Positions 9,275 to 18,088 are shown, counted from the first letter of the stretch. The stretch is DNA of 64,000 bases from Serratia sp. UGAL515B_01 (GCF_033095805.1 NZ_CP109901.1:806001-870000); one strand, 5' to 3'. Notes: a model not told the origin generated them from the sequence alone. Translations and numbers: made by a program.

Positions 9275-10240
9275 ATGCATCGGATTGATACACCGACTGC
9301 CCAAAAAGATAAATTTGGAGCAGGCAAGAACGGCTTTACACGTGGTAACCCGCAAACAGGCGTGCCAGCAACTCAGCTTGACGATGATTATTTTGATACT
9401 GTCCAGGAAGAGATCGCCGGGGTTGTTGAAAACGCAGGAATGACCCTGATCAAGGGGGTAAAAAACCAGCTTATGACAGCGCTGAATAAGTTATTTTTGC
9501 GGTCTAGCAATAACCTGTCAGAGATAAAAGCTGCTGGTACTGATGCTGTTGCCGCTGCTAGAACAAACCTTGGGTTGACTGACGTGCTTGTTGGTCCACT
9601 CTCTCAAACAACCGGTGCCAGCACGTCAGCAATCATGAGTCAAAAAGCAATCACCGATGCACTGGCAACAAAGCAGCCGAAAGGAAATTACGCAGATAGC
9701 GCTATTTTTTCCAGTTCACAGATCGAGTCTTACGTTTTTAATCCAAATAAAAACCTTTGTTTTCTGATTAATAACTCCAACATTTCTGGTGCCTACTCTG
9801 TCGATTTTGGCTTGATCTGGGGATTCGACGGTGCTGGCGTCATGACGGCTGGCTCGGTTCCCGCATCTAGAGTCACCGGGCTTTCTCAAGCAACAGGAGC
9901 CAGCACTAGTGCGATAATGAGCCAAAAAGCTATCACAGATGCACTTGGTCAAAACGCAAGCCTTGGTTTGTACCAGCTTTGGCATGATGTAACGGCATCA
10001 AGAGCTGTAGGCTCGAGTTACTCTAACAATAGCAGCAGACCGATAATGGTAGCAATGTGCGTCCGAAATGTTCCCCTGGGCCTTTATGCGTCAAGCATCG
10101 TCGTTCAGGGCATCGAATTTTCCGCCGGCTCAAACACTGCAGGTGAGCATCGTTTTATCAGCGTTATCGTTCCACCCGGACAAACATACAGCTATAAACC
10201 TTTGGCCACTTCTAACTACACCCTTCTGGAGCTTTATTGA
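9275..10240 (+). CDS. Phage tail fibre protein
   Basis: This 321-residue protein is the probable receptor-binding fibre. Residues 1-50 (GAGKNGFTRGNPQTGVPATQ) are the conserved attachment head of fibres from enterobacterial phages. A 22-residue unit occurs twice, at residues about 108 and 203, with the core TGASTSAIMSQKAITDAL; this is common in fibre shafts. The C-terminal 90 residues (from LYQLWHDVTASRAVGSSYSN) should form the host-specific tip. It is short for a fibre, which fits a compact tip. The stop overlaps the chaperone start as TGATG. Confidence 0.85.
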   Translation: MHRIDTPTAQKDKFGAGKNGFTRGNPQTGVPATQLDDDYFDTVQEEIAGVVENAGMTLIKGVKNQLMTALNKLFLRSSNNLSEIKAAGTDAVAAARTNLGLTDVLVGPLSQTTGASTSAIMSQKAITDALATKQPKGNYADSAIFSSSQIESYVFNPNKNLCFLINNSNISGAYSVDFGLIWGFDGAGVMTAGSVPASRVTGLSQATGASTSAIMSQKAITDALGQNASLGLYQLWHDVTASRAVGSSYSNNSSRPIMVAMCVRNVPLGLYASSIVVQGIEFSAGSNTAGEHRFISVIVPPGQTYSYKPLATSNYTLLELY

Positions 10241-10596
10241 TGGACTACAAATATTACAAAGACGAGCAGAACGCTGTTTATGCGTATACAGCAGACGGTA
10301 GCCAAGATGACTACATAAAACCCGGCATGATTCAGATTAGCGAGGAGGAAGCAAAAATACTCGCAAATCCTCCACCGTCAAAAGGCCAGCTCATGGCTTT
10401 TGCTGCTGCTGAAAAAACACAGCGATTTACAATAGCAACATACGAAATCGCGTGGCGGCAGGACGCTTTAGACCTAAGCGTGGCAACCGATGCTAACAAA
10501 AAGGAGTTAATCAACTGGAAGAGGTATCGTCTGGCTCTAAGTCGCGTTGATATCGAAAAAGCACCAGACATCGAATGGCCAGTAGCGCCGGAGTAA
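10240..10596 (+). CDS. Tail fibre assembly protein
   Basis: This 118-residue protein fits the tail fibre assembly chaperone family (Tfa-like), which helps trimerise the fibre tip. It lies immediately after the fibre gene. It starts MDYKYYKDEQNAVYAY and contains IQISEEEAKILANPPPSKGQ. The C-terminal W-K-R-Y-R-L and IEWPVAPE end is the usual family signature. I start it at ATG 10240; an in-frame TTG just upstream at 10237 is an unlikely initiator. Confidence 0.85.
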   Translation: MDYKYYKDEQNAVYAYTADGSQDDYIKPGMIQISEEEAKILANPPPSKGQLMAFAAAEKTQRFTIATYEIAWRQDALDLSVATDANKKELINWKRYRLALSRVDIEKAPDIEWPVAPE

Positions 10597-10652
10597 TGAA
10601 AACATAATTAACGCTGCCCGATTCCTGCTGCGTGACGTCCGTTTAGGTTCAG

Positions 10653-10811
10653 ATGAAAAAACGCCACGTGCAGTGGGATGTGGCGGTAAAGTTGGCTGGT
10701 GAGGTTGTTGTTATGCACTGCATTTGGGAAAAAACCGCCACTTCCGTCTGGGGGGCCTATGCAAAGTGGCGGAAAATACAGCTTAGACCCCACCAGTATA
10801 TGGGGGATTAA
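10653..10811 (+). CDS. Possible 52-residue phage ORF of unknown function
   Basis: An open frame from ATG 10653 to TAA 10811 reads MKKRHVQWDVAVKLAGEVVV and continues, rich in Trp and basic residues, to the end QLRPHQYMGD. There is no good ribosome-binding site and I recognise no family. It fills the gap between the fibre chaperone and the lipoprotein gene; an opposite-strand frame over the same bases looks less protein-like. It may be a remnant of a gene lost at this end of the phage. Confidence 0.25.
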   Translation: MKKRHVQWDVAVKLAGEVVVMHCIWEKTATSVWGAYAKWRKIQLRPHQYMGD

Positions 10812-10881
10812 CACCTAATGAATCAGAGCGATTGTATCGGGAAAACTCTAAAGCCGTGGCTAATTTTCGTTGACCACTTCA

Positions 10882-11067
10882 TTATTTTATAGTCTTTAGA
10901 AAATCCCAATCGTTATCTTCCATGGTATCAGTAACCCGTTTGCAAGTAGTATCGCTAGCTTTTTTATAGCATCGTCCGTTTTCCCATGCTTCTGGTTTTT
11001 CAGGAAAAAATGTTCCTCCACAGCTAACCGTTGCAAGCGGTATCATTATTACTAATAGAAATTTCAC
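10882..11067 (-). CDS. Small predicted lipoprotein, phage-borne
   Basis: This 61-residue product begins MKFLLVIMIPLATVSCGGTF, a short signal peptide ending in a plausible lipobox cysteine. The mature part is about 45 residues with two more cysteines (GRCYKKASDTTCKRV) and an acidic end. The start is GTG at 11067 with GAGG eight bases upstream. It lies in the post-tail region against the direction of the tail operon, a usual place for lysogeny-expressed cargo. Function is unknown; an envelope role such as lysogenic conversion is an inference from position only. Confidence 0.6.
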   Translation of the reverse strand: MKFLLVIMIPLATVSCGGTFFPEKPEAWENGRCYKKASDTTCKRVTDTMEDNDWDFLKTIK

Positions 11068-11280
11068 TTGCGCATCCTCTATTAACTCCTTTTAAAGTCA
11101 TAAAAAGTATAAGTTTCATATTATGAGTGCAATTGGTCTGTGTCGCATTAAGGCTTGCACAGGCAACATGCTTTTTTGTGATGCCGTGTGCATTATCCCG
11201 TTGGGATCTCGCTTGTGCGCTCAGCATGTGCAATTTTCGATGGTTGAAATTTTAACAGATTGTACAAGACAAAAGTACCC

Positions 11281-11334
11281 GTTCATGGTTAGGAGCCTCA
11301 AAAAATGGGCGATTCAATTTCCCTAACCATGAAC
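11281..11334. repeat. 13-bp perfect inverted repeat in phage intergenic region
   Basis: GTTCATGGTTAGG (11281-11293) is perfectly repeated in inverse at 11322-11334, with a 28-base loop. It lies in a 350-base stretch (11068-11417) with no convincing gene on either strand. The right arm is followed by a T-containing but interrupted stretch, so it is not a standard terminator. It may be a protein-binding site or a structured RNA. Confidence 0.6.
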
Positions 11335-11417
11335 ACACGGCTTTTCCGTTTTTATTACCATAATAAAAAGCATTTTAACCGAAATTATCTTAATGCAACA
11401 GAACCTGTTGTTGTATG

Positions 11418-11657
11418 TCAGACTTGAAACCAATCATCAGCACTTTCCCACGTTTCCTGTAGCATCCCCTCGATCACTTCCCTGTCAGCGGTGGAACTAC
11501 CGCGTACCGATAAGCCATCACCGCCAGCAAGTCGAACGGTAGCCTCGACGTCTGGGAATTTACGTTGTAGCCGCTTGTTCAGTTCCACAGCTAGAGCAGA
11601 AGCCACACCTGCAGGCAGTTTCTTTTTCTTGTCGATAGTCACTTCAACGTACAGCAT
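11418..11657 (-). CDS. DinI-like family protein (downstream copy)
   Basis: This 79-residue protein is close to DinI, the SOS modulator that binds RecA filaments. It starts MLYVEVTIDKKKKLPAG and ends with the DinI-type helix LQETWESADDWFQV, almost identical to the E. coli DinI C-terminus. I chose ATG 11657 because GGAGG lies 8 bases upstream, inside the end of the preceding gene; the longer frame to 11672 lacks this. It is translationally linked (2-base gap) to the second DinI-like gene and should share its LexA-controlled promoter. Confidence 0.88.
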   Translation of the reverse strand: MLYVEVTIDKKKKLPAGVASALAVELNKRLQRKFPDVEATVRLAGGDGLSVRGSSTADREVIEGMLQETWESADDWFQV

Positions 11658-11659
11658 AG

Positions 11660-11914
11660 TTAGTGCCTCCAAATATCAGTAACCAGCCACTGGTCAGCTT
11701 CTTCGAACATTTCTTCAACTAACGCCCTGGCTATTTTTTGTTGAGCTTCTTTCATGTCATCGCATTTGAGGTCGCTAATGGAGGAAGACTTCACCACAGC
11801 TTCAGCACCAGGTAGTTTTTTGCTTACTCGTCTGTTTAGTTCGTTCTGAACAATGGTAAGGCTATCTTTTGGAAAAGCAGGGTTCTTTGTATCTATGCTT
11901 AGAGTGATGCGCAT
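11660..11914 (-). CDS. DinI-like family protein (upstream copy)
   Basis: This 84-residue protein is a diverged paralogue of the DinI-like protein next to it. It begins MRITLSIDTKNPAFPKDSL and keeps the DinI layout: an N-terminal beta strand, a helix with LNRRVSKKLPGAEAVV, and a C-terminal acidic helix ending EEMFEEADQWLV. The start is 23 bases downstream of a near-perfect LexA box, so both genes should be induced by DNA damage. Phage DinI-like proteins probably tune RecA or LexA activity or prophage induction; their exact role here is unknown. Confidence 0.8.
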   Translation of the reverse strand: MRITLSIDTKNPAFPKDSLTIVQNELNRRVSKKLPGAEAVVKSSSISDLKCDDMKEAQQKIARALVEEMFEEADQWLVTDIWRH

Positions 11915-11937
11915 AGCAGTATCCTCGCTTGGTTGAA

Positions 11938-11957
11938 TACTGTTTATTTATACAGTT
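11938..11957 (-). promoter_or_regulatory. LexA (SOS) box for the DinI-like pair
   Basis: TACTGTTTATTTATACAGTT matches the LexA consensus CTGT-N8-ACAG, with the flanking TA and an AT-rich centre. It lies 23 bases upstream of the start of the upstream DinI-like gene on the minus strand and just after the stop of the integrase gene, so it should control the DinI pair rather than the integrase. Confidence 0.9.
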
Positions 11958-11960
11958 AAA

Positions 11961-13061
11961 TTATTCTGCGTTCAACTTGGATTTTTGCAAAGCGTCGAAT
12001 TTTTCATGTAGCGATTTTGGATAAAGTTCGGTGTAAACCTGCCATAAAATATTAAGATTGCGGTGACCTGTCACCTGGGCGACTTCCTCAATACTGAAAC
12101 CTGCCTCAAACAGCCTGCTAGCTGCCTCTCTGCGCATGTCGTGATAGCGTAAGTCCTTTATACCTAGCCGATCTCTTACACGTGAAAATCCAGAACCTAC
12201 AGATTTTGAGTTATAAGGGAAAACCAGTTCATTATTTTTTGGTTGTCGTTGAACGATTTCCCAGGCTTCACCAAGTAATGGCACCATCATGTGATTGCCT
12301 ACTTTTTTCCTTGGATCTTTACGATCTCTAACCAGAACGGCCCTCTGTTCTTTATCTACGTCATCCCACCGAATGCGGCATACCTCGCTAATTCGCATAC
12401 ATGAAAGGATGGAGAAATTCAGTATGTCTTCATAGGGAATAGTTGAGTATCGGCTTGCAGACCTTTCTCTAAGTGCAGCGAAGATTAATTCTAGTTCTTC
12501 ACTGGCAGGTCTTCTGCTTCTGCGCTGTGACTTACCAATTAATCCCATGCTTAACGCTGACGGCCTTGCGTCTTTTGCGGGGTTGCGTGTGTAATCGATC
12601 CCGTAAATAGGTTTTGCGCTGGAAAGCACTGCGGAAAGGTAGCTTAAATCCTGTGATACTGTTGCCGGCCCTGCACCTGCCGCTGCACGATCTCGGCAGT
12701 GTTCAATGATGTGGTGATCCTGTAGATCAAGCAGTTTAATTTTTGCTATATCGCAGTCCATTAGCATGTTGAGGACATAACCCTTTGTCCTGCCAACCTT
12801 ACCCCCTAGCGCTGGGTCGTTGATGTATTTGTTGAGCAAATCACCGACCGTAATGTTATTTGACTTATCAGTTGATCCTGGAACCCCATCGGTTTCTATT
12901 TGGGTAACCCTATTAGCTCCCCATGTTTTCGCAAGCTGGTGACGTCCGAATGTTTTACTTTCTCGGTAAATGTATTTACCGCCTTGCTTAACGCCAACTG
13001 TGCAGCGGTAGCGTGTTGTACCATCGGCACGCTGTCTTTTTTCTATGCTATAGTAGGCCAT
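11961..13061 (-). CDS. int: Phage tyrosine recombinase / integrase
   Basis: This 366-residue tyrosine recombinase catalyses prophage integration and excision. It has the N-terminal arm-binding domain (YIYRESKTFGRHQLAKTWGA), a SAM-like core-binding domain (GDLLNKYINDPALGGK) and the catalytic domain with box I Arg in SCMRISEVCRIRW, HDMRREAASRLFEAG (H-x-x-R), VTGHRN, and a tyrosine near QVYTELYP. I chose ATG 13061 because AAGGGA precedes it; the longer frame to 13124 runs through the repeated octamers. Its 5' end points at the host junction near glsA and it is transcribed into the prophage, as in P4-type layouts. Confidence 0.92.
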   Translation of the reverse strand: MAYYSIEKRQRADGTTRYRCTVGVKQGGKYIYRESKTFGRHQLAKTWGANRVTQIETDGVPGSTDKSNNITVGDLLNKYINDPALGGKVGRTKGYVLNMLMDCDIAKIKLLDLQDHHIIEHCRDRAAAGAGPATVSQDLSYLSAVLSSAKPIYGIDYTRNPAKDARPSALSMGLIGKSQRRSRRPASEELELIFAALRERSASRYSTIPYEDILNFSILSCMRISEVCRIRWDDVDKEQRAVLVRDRKDPRKKVGNHMMVPLLGEAWEIVQRQPKNNELVFPYNSKSVGSGFSRVRDRLGIKDLRYHDMRREAASRLFEAGFSIEEVAQVTGHRNLNILWQVYTELYPKSLHEKFDALQKSKLNAE

Positions 13062-13098
13062 CTTGATCCCTTTGTCGGTTTCCGGGTCACCATAAGAA

Positions 13099-13460
13099 TG
13101 GGGTGCTCCGTGGGGTGCTGACAAAGCGAAAATACACTATTTAGTTGCTAAATACACCAGAACAAACCAAGCTATGAATTAAGTATAAAGGGCTCTGTGC
13201 CTGTGATAGCACACAATCACCCGTTTATTAACTTACTAATCTGTTCGATATCTGGTGGGACTGATCGCTATGGGGTGCGTGGGTAAGTGTTGAAGGGTGC
13301 CTTAATGGCATCTGAGATTGATGACAAAGCCGCCTTCAAGTCTGAGATACCCGGACCTAGCGCACCGAGGGGCGCTCCGACGGCTTACGCCGTTACGACC
13401 CCATCGCCACGCTTCCCCTAATAATGGACTTTGTCAGCAGTCTGGGGTGCCTTAATGGCA
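13099..13460. other. Prophage end / attachment region with repeated TGGGGTGC octamers
   Basis: This gene-free stretch between int and glsA holds four copies of TGGGGTGC (13099, 13111, 13271, 13443). It also holds a 16-bp direct repeat GGGTGCCTTAATGGCA at 13295-13310 and 13445-13460. The second copy forms a GGTGCC/GGCACC hairpin followed by a T-rich run. Repeated octamers beside an integrase gene resemble arm-type integrase sites, so the attachment site probably lies here. The exact core cannot be defined without the other prophage end. Confidence 0.5.
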
Positions 13461-13487
13461 CCTTTGTTTTATCTGGAGTGAACCCCG

Positions 13488-14411
13488 GTGATAACAACAT
13501 TAGATAACGCGTTGTTGGAGGAAATTCTTCAACAGGTGCGCCCACTGGTTGGGAAGGGCAAGATCGCAGATTATATTCCTGCGCTGGCGGAAGTTGAGGT
13601 CGATCGTCTAGCAATTGCCATCTGTACCGTGGATGGCAACCTGTTTCAGGCGGGTGATGCTACTCAGCGCTTCTCCATTCAGTCTATCTCCAAAGTGCTG
13701 AGCTTGACTCTGGCACTGACTCGCTATCAGGAGAGTGAGATCTGGCAACGGGTAGGGAAAGAGCCTTCCGGTTTACCTTTCAACTCGTTGTTGCAGTTGG
13801 AAATGGAACAGGGTAAACCGCGTAATCCGTTTATCAATCCCGGAGCGCTGGTAGTGTGCGATATGTTGCAGACTCGGCTCAGTGCGCCAAAACAGCGTAT
13901 GTTGGAAGTGGTACGCCAGTTGGCGGGGGAGGATGACCTGCTGTACGACACCCGCGTTGCGCGCTCCGAGTTTGAGCACTCCGATCGAAATGCCGCTATC
14001 GCCTATTTGATGAAATCCTTTGGTAATTTTGACAATGATGTTCTGACCGTGCTGCAAACCTATTTTCATTATTGTGCATTGCGCATGAGTTGCGTTGAAC
14101 TCGCACGCAGCTTTGTTTATCTGGCCAATCAGGGGCGAACGCTTAACGGTGAGGTTATTATCAGCCCGCTGCAAGCACGCCAGATTAACGCATTGATGAT
14201 GACCAGTGGCATGTATGATGGGGCTGGTGAGTTCGCTTACCGCGTAGGAATGCCGGGAAAATCTGGAGTTGGCGGTGGCATTATCGCTATTGTTCCTGGT
14301 GAACTGTCGATTGCTGTCTGGTCGCCTGAACTTGATGCGTCCGGTAACTCATTAGCGGGAACTGCAGTGTTAGAGCTGTTGTCTCAGCGCATTAGCCGTT
14401 CGATTTTTTAA
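13488..14411 (+). CDS. glsA: Glutaminase (glsA/glsB family)
   Basis: This 307-residue enzyme hydrolyses glutamine to glutamate and ammonia in the cytoplasm. It has the serine-dependent beta-lactamase-like fold: the catalytic SxxK motif is in [12 protein letters not shown] (about residue 65). Other conserved parts are [31 protein letters not shown] and the final [16 protein letters not shown]. The start is GTG 13488 with TGGAG upstream. It stands beside yggN in the position where E. coli has ansB (asparaginase). It is the first clear host gene after the prophage. Confidence 0.95.
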   Translation: MITTLDNALLEEILQQVRPLVGKGKIADYIPALAEVEVDRLAIAICTVDGNLFQAGDATQRFSIQSISKVLSLTLALTRYQESEIWQRVGKEPSGLPFNSLLQLEMEQGKPRNPFINPGALVVCDMLQTRLSAPKQRMLEVVRQLAGEDDLLYDTRVARSEFEHSDRNAAIAYLMKSFGNFDNDVLTVLQTYFHYCALRMSCVELARSFVYLANQGRTLNGEVIISPLQARQINALMMTSGMYDGAGEFAYRVGMPGKSGVGGGIIAIVPGELSIAVWSPELDASGNSLAGTAVLELLSQRISRSIF

Positions 14412-14451
14412 CCTCATCGCGATTATTGCTGGAAGCGAGTCAGGAGAAATT

Positions 14452-15168
14452 ATGTTAAAGAGAACCGGGTTAGCTTTACTGCTGTTGGCTGCTACGCAGG
14501 CTCATGCCGAGTATCAGTGCAGCGTGAGACCCCAAGACGATGTGATAATCAGCCCGCATACCGTTCAGGTGAACGGTGCCAGCGGTAAGCTGCAGATTTC
14601 TCCCGACGGGGATGTGACGCGTAACGGGCTGTCGGTGAACTTGAATGATACCCAACGCCAGAAGGCGTTTAGTTATCAGAGTGCCTTGCGTAAAGAGTTG
14701 CCCTGGATCGATCAGGGTGCACAACACCATCTTGAAAAGGCCCGGGTTGCATTGGACAACGTTATCGTTAAGCAACTAGGGAGTAGCAGCAATGTGCGTA
14801 ACCGCTTGAGCACACTCAACGATCAGCTCAAACAGCAGATGAATCGTGTCATTGAGCATCGCACCGATGGTCTGGTATTTCATCACCAAGCGATCGCAAA
14901 GGTCGAAAAGGATAGTCGTAATATCGTGCAGCAAACCATGGGGGGCGTGCTTCAGGACAGCCTGAATGAAATGGGTTTAAAGCAGGCTGCCAACAGCAAT
15001 GGGAATCCACTACAGGCGATTATGGGTAATCTGGGGGGGTTGCAGCAGGCGATCCAGAGTGAGTGGAAGAGTCAGGAGAAAGACTTCAAGAACTTTGGCC
15101 GCGATGTATGTAACCGTGTCACGGCACTGGAAACCCAACGTAAAGCGCTGCTCAACGCCTTGAACTAG
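14452..15168 (+). CDS. yggN: DUF2884 family periplasmic protein YggN
   Basis: This 238-residue protein has a Sec signal peptide (MLKRTGLALLLLAATQAHA) and belongs to the DUF2884/YggN family, whose function is not established. The mature part has a beta-rich front (CSVRPQDDVIISPHTVQV, DGDVTRNGLSVNL), then long helices up to the end VTALETQRKALLNALN. It begins 40 bases after glsA, with AGGAG just upstream, and is probably cotranscribed. E. coli yggN sits in the same neighbourhood near ansB and hemW. Confidence 0.88.
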   Translation: MLKRTGLALLLLAATQAHAEYQCSVRPQDDVIISPHTVQVNGASGKLQISPDGDVTRNGLSVNLNDTQRQKAFSYQSALRKELPWIDQGAQHHLEKARVALDNVIVKQLGSSSNVRNRLSTLNDQLKQQMNRVIEHRTDGLVFHHQAIAKVEKDSRNIVQQTMGGVLQDSLNEMGLKQAANSNGNPLQAIMGNLGGLQQAIQSEWKSQEKDFKNFGRDVCNRVTALETQRKALLNALN

Positions 15169-15280
15169 GTGGTGTATCTCAATTGTCCGTGGTGGTGTTG
15201 CAGACCCAAAAACCTCTCATCAAGGCGGAAAGGTGATGGGCTGAGTGATCCTCTATTCAAGCAAGCCAAACTATTTGTGA

Positions 15281-15312
15281 AACGTGGCTCAATAAACTGA
15301 GCCACGTTTTTA
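15281..15312. terminator. Bidirectional terminator between yggN and hemW
   Basis: AACGTGGCTC and GAGCCACGTTTTT form a 10-bp stem with an 8-base loop (AATAAACT), with A residues before and T residues after. It can stop transcription from both directions. The stop codon of hemW on the minus strand lies in its right tail. Confidence 0.8.
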
Positions 15313-16461
15313 TTCATCCGGCAAGAACAATTCCAGAAGAGAGTTGAGGAACAGTTTCCCCTTCTCGGTGATCTGCCAATATTCTGCTGACTCAGCCAGA
15401 TATCCTTTGGCCAATGCTTCGTCCAGCGGTGCGCGGATCACGCTTTCATCCAGTCCGGTATAATGGGTGAACTCGTGACGCGGAGCCGCTTCCAACAAGC
15501 GAAAACGGTTCATAAAGAATTCGAAAGGCCGGTCTTGTGCCGCGACTTCGTGTTGTGTATCAAGGTATTCACCACGCATATAGCCGCGTGGGTGTTTGGT
15601 CTTGGCGGTACGCAGAATGCGGCCATCGGTAAAGGTCAGTTTACCGTGTGCACCGCAACCAATCCCCAGATAATCACCAAAGCGCCAGTAGTTCAGGTTG
15701 TGCTGACACTGATAACCCGGTTTGGCGTAGGCTGAGGTTTCATACTGCTGGTAACCGGCTGCGCTCAACAGCTGATGCCCTTGTTGGAAGATATCCCATA
15801 ATGCGTCATCGTCGGGTAACGCCGGCGGGCGCGAACTGAACAAGGTATTAGGCTCAATGGTGAGCTGATACCACGACAGGTGAGGGGGACTAAGGGCTAT
15901 GGCTTGGCGCAGATCGTCCAGAGCTTCTTCCAGTGATTGATCCGGCAGGCCGTGCATCAGATCAAGATTAAAACTGCGTAAGCCCAGACCCTTTGCCAGA
16001 TGTGCCGCTCGCTTGGCTTCATCTGGGCCGTGAATACGCCCAAGACGAGTTAACTTCTCCGAACTAAAGCTCTGCACGCCAATCGAGATACGGTTCACCC
16101 CTGCACGCTGGTAGCCGCTGAAGCGGTCTGCCTCTACGGTACCAGGATTAGCCTCCATAGTGATCTCCGCGTCATCGCTGACGCGAATACGTGCTCGAAC
16201 ACCATCCAGCAGTGACTGCATGGCTTCAGCACTTAACAGGCTTGGCGTACCTCCGCCGATAAAGATGGTGCAGACTTCGCGACCACTGGTGAGCGGCAGA
16301 TCGGCATCAAGATCCGCGAGCAGATGGTCAACATATTCCTGGTGAGGCACTTCCCCCTTTAAGGCATGCGAGTTGAAATCGCAGTATGGGCATTTCTGCA
16401 CACACCAGGGAATATGTATATAAAGACTGAGCGGTGGCAGTTGTAGGGTATTAACTGGCAT
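15310..16461 (-). CDS. hemW: Radical SAM haem chaperone HemW
   Basis: This 383-residue protein is HemW (formerly YggW), a radical SAM protein of the HemN-like family that binds haem and is thought to hand it to respiratory enzymes. The Fe4S4 ligand motif is [11 protein letters not shown] (about residues 20-27), followed by [10 protein letters not shown] and EANPGTVE. The HemN C-terminal domain ends [10 protein letters not shown]. It overlaps rdgB by 11 bases and closes the yggT-yggU-rdgB-hemW gene group, an arrangement conserved in Enterobacterales. Confidence 0.97.
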   Translation of the reverse strand: MPVNTLQLPPLSLYIHIPWCVQKCPYCDFNSHALKGEVPHQEYVDHLLADLDADLPLTSGREVCTIFIGGGTPSLLSAEAMQSLLDGVRARIRVSDDAEITMEANPGTVEADRFSGYQRAGVNRISIGVQSFSSEKLTRLGRIHGPDEAKRAAHLAKGLGLRSFNLDLMHGLPDQSLEEALDDLRQAIALSPPHLSWYQLTIEPNTLFSSRPPALPDDDALWDIFQQGHQLLSAAGYQQYETSAYAKPGYQCQHNLNYWRFGDYLGIGCGAHGKLTFTDGRILRTAKTKHPRGYMRGEYLDTQHEVAAQDRPFEFFMNRFRLLEAAPRHEFTHYTGLDESVIRAPLDEALAKGYLAESAEYWQITEKGKLFLNSLLELFLPDE

Positions 16462-17047
16462 TACGCATTGCTTCCAACATCAGCTTCAATGCTTTGCCAC
16501 GGTGTGATACCGCACTTTTCTCATCCCGAGTCAATTCCGCTGCGGTGCAATTCAATTCCGGTACGTAGAAGATTGGGTCGTAACCAAAACCTCCATTGCC
16601 CGCTGACGCAAAGGCGATTTCTCCTGCCCAACTGCCGTGGAATACCAGCGGGGTAGGGTCTTCCGCATGGCGCATATAGACTAGGACGCAATGGAATTGT
16701 GCGTTGCGCTTGCCTTGCGGCACATCTTGCAGCGCAACCAGCAATTTTTCCAGATTCTGCTGGTCGCTGGCATCCGCACCAGCATAGCGAGCCGAGTAGA
16801 TCCCCGGTGCGCCACCCAAAGCATCGACAGCCAGACCTGAATCGTCGGCAATAGCTGGCAGGCCGGTGATCTGCGCCGCATGGCGTGCTTTAAGAATGGC
16901 GTTTTCAATAAACGTTAGGCCGGTTTCTTCGGCGGAATCTACGCCGAGATCGGTTTGTGCGATCACATCGAGGCCAAAATCGGCCAGCAGATCGGCGAGT
17001 TCACGCACTTTTCCGGGATTCCCGGTAGCAAGAACGACTTTTTGCAT
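16451..17047 (-). CDS. rdgB: XTP/dITP pyrophosphatase RdgB
   Basis: This 198-residue enzyme removes non-canonical purine nucleotides (dITP, XTP, dHAPTP) by hydrolysing them to the monophosphates. Family motifs are [13 protein letters not shown] at the N-terminus, [20 protein letters not shown] (catalytic Asp), and [13 protein letters not shown], then [10 protein letters not shown]. It lies 5 bases after yggU and overlaps hemW. Length and order match E. coli. Confidence 0.97.
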   Translation of the reverse strand: MQKVVLATGNPGKVRELADLLADFGLDVIAQTDLGVDSAEETGLTFIENAILKARHAAQITGLPAIADDSGLAVDALGGAPGIYSARYAGADASDQQNLEKLLVALQDVPQGKRNAQFHCVLVYMRHAEDPTPLVFHGSWAGEIAFASAGNGGFGYDPIFYVPELNCTAAELTRDEKSAVSHRGKALKLMLEAMRNAS

Positions 17048-17052
17048 GATGA

Positions 17053-17355
17053 TTACCTTGGATATGACTCAATAAGTGCTGCGATTACGGCAGGGATCTG
17101 CTGCGGATCAATGATACGTAACTGTTTATGCCGCCCCAGTTGACCTTTCTCGATGACCACATTGCTTTTCGCCACTTTGAACTGTTTGGCGATATATTTG
17201 ATCAGATGGGCATTGGCCTGGCCGTCAACCGGTGGGGCGGTGATGGCGACTTTTATTTCGTCGCCATGTAGGCCAATAATCTGATCACGGCTGGCCTTGG
17301 GCTGGATATAAAGTCTGACAGACAGTCCGTCCAACATCCGGGTTACTGCACTCAC
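17053..17355 (-). CDS. yggU: UPF0235/DUF167 family protein YggU
   Basis: This 100-residue cytoplasmic protein belongs to the DUF167 family with unknown function. The sequence [30 protein letters not shown] and the [14 protein letters not shown] segment are the family core. I start at GTG 17355 because it overlaps the yggT stop as GTGA and gives VSAVTRML, matching the E. coli start; a longer frame to 17367 is less likely. Confidence 0.9.
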   Translation of the reverse strand: MSAVTRMLDGLSVRLYIQPKASRDQIIGLHGDEIKVAITAPPVDGQANAHLIKYIAKQFKVAKSNVVIEKGQLGRHKQLRIIDPQQIPAVIAALIESYPR

Positions 17356-17906
17356 AGCAGGAACCAAAGCTCGCCAAACAGATCCATCCCTAGGTAGTTG
17401 AGCAGATACAGGATCAGAATCACCACCATACCGGAGAAATCAATGCCGCCCATAGCTGGGATCACCCGGCGTATAGGGGCCATCAACGGCTCGGTTAGCT
17501 GATACATCACGTAATCAATAGGGCTGCGGCCCTGACTGATCCAGCTCATTAATGCTCGGATGATCATCACCCAGAAGATCAGGTAACCGGCAGACTTGAT
17601 CAGTGAGAGCAGACCAAACAACAGATTATAAGGGCTGAGTGATATAGCTCCCCCTTGGATCAGTAATAACAGCGGATATTTGATGGTCATCAGCAGGAAC
17701 GCTAACAGCAAAGAGGCACTGTCTACTGGACCCATTGGAGGAATTATACGGCGTAACGGGCCGATGATCGGCTGGGTGATTTTCACCACAAACTGTGAGA
17801 ATGGGTTATAAAAGTCGGTACGTGTCAATTGCATCCAAATGCGCAGTAATAGCACCATCACATAGATATCAACAACGGTTTTGACTAGAAAAGTCAGTGT
17901 TAGCAT
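17352..17906 (-). CDS. yggT: YggT family inner-membrane protein
   Basis: This 184-residue protein has two copies of the YGGT domain, each with two membrane segments: [20 protein letters not shown] and [15 protein letters not shown] in the first, [18 protein letters not shown] and [17 protein letters not shown] in the second. Conserved motifs such as [10 protein letters not shown] and [12 protein letters not shown] occur in each half. A role in osmotic or cation tolerance has been proposed for the family. It leads the yggT-yggU-rdgB-hemW operon. Confidence 0.93.
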   Translation of the reverse strand: MLTLTFLVKTVVDIYVMVLLLRIWMQLTRTDFYNPFSQFVVKITQPIIGPLRRIIPPMGPVDSASLLLAFLLMTIKYPLLLLIQGGAISLSPYNLLFGLLSLIKSAGYLIFWVMIIRALMSWISQGRSPIDYVMYQLTEPLMAPIRRVIPAMGGIDFSGMVVILILYLLNYLGMDLFGELWFLL

Positions 17907-17979
17907 GTGAGTTATCCTTTTACTTAACTCTTGTTATCCGTTTAAGCCTGTTTGGCGGCAATCTGAAATTTGTAGGTAT

Positions 17980-18086
17980 GTACTCGTCATACTTCAAGTT
18001 GCACGTACGTTTGCTGTGTTAGTTGGCCTATCTTTGTGCCTCGCCATTTTATGGCGCTGTTCTACAACTCGAATTATTTAAAGTAC
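17980..18086. repeat. Palindromic intergenic repeat (ERIC-like family)
   Basis: The stretch starts GTACTCGTCATACTTCAAGT and ends CAACTCGAATTATTTAAAGT followed by AC, so its ends form a long imperfect inverted repeat. Related ends occur at five other places in the window. It fills the gap between yggT and proC. The family resembles short palindromic elements common in Serratia and Yersinia intergenic regions; the exact name is not certain. Confidence 0.75.
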
Positions 18087-18088
18087 TG

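Noticed and set aside
13393..13614. 73-residue minus-strand frame over the glsA start
   Set aside because: It overlaps the clear glsA N-terminus and the attachment region and has no protein-like features.
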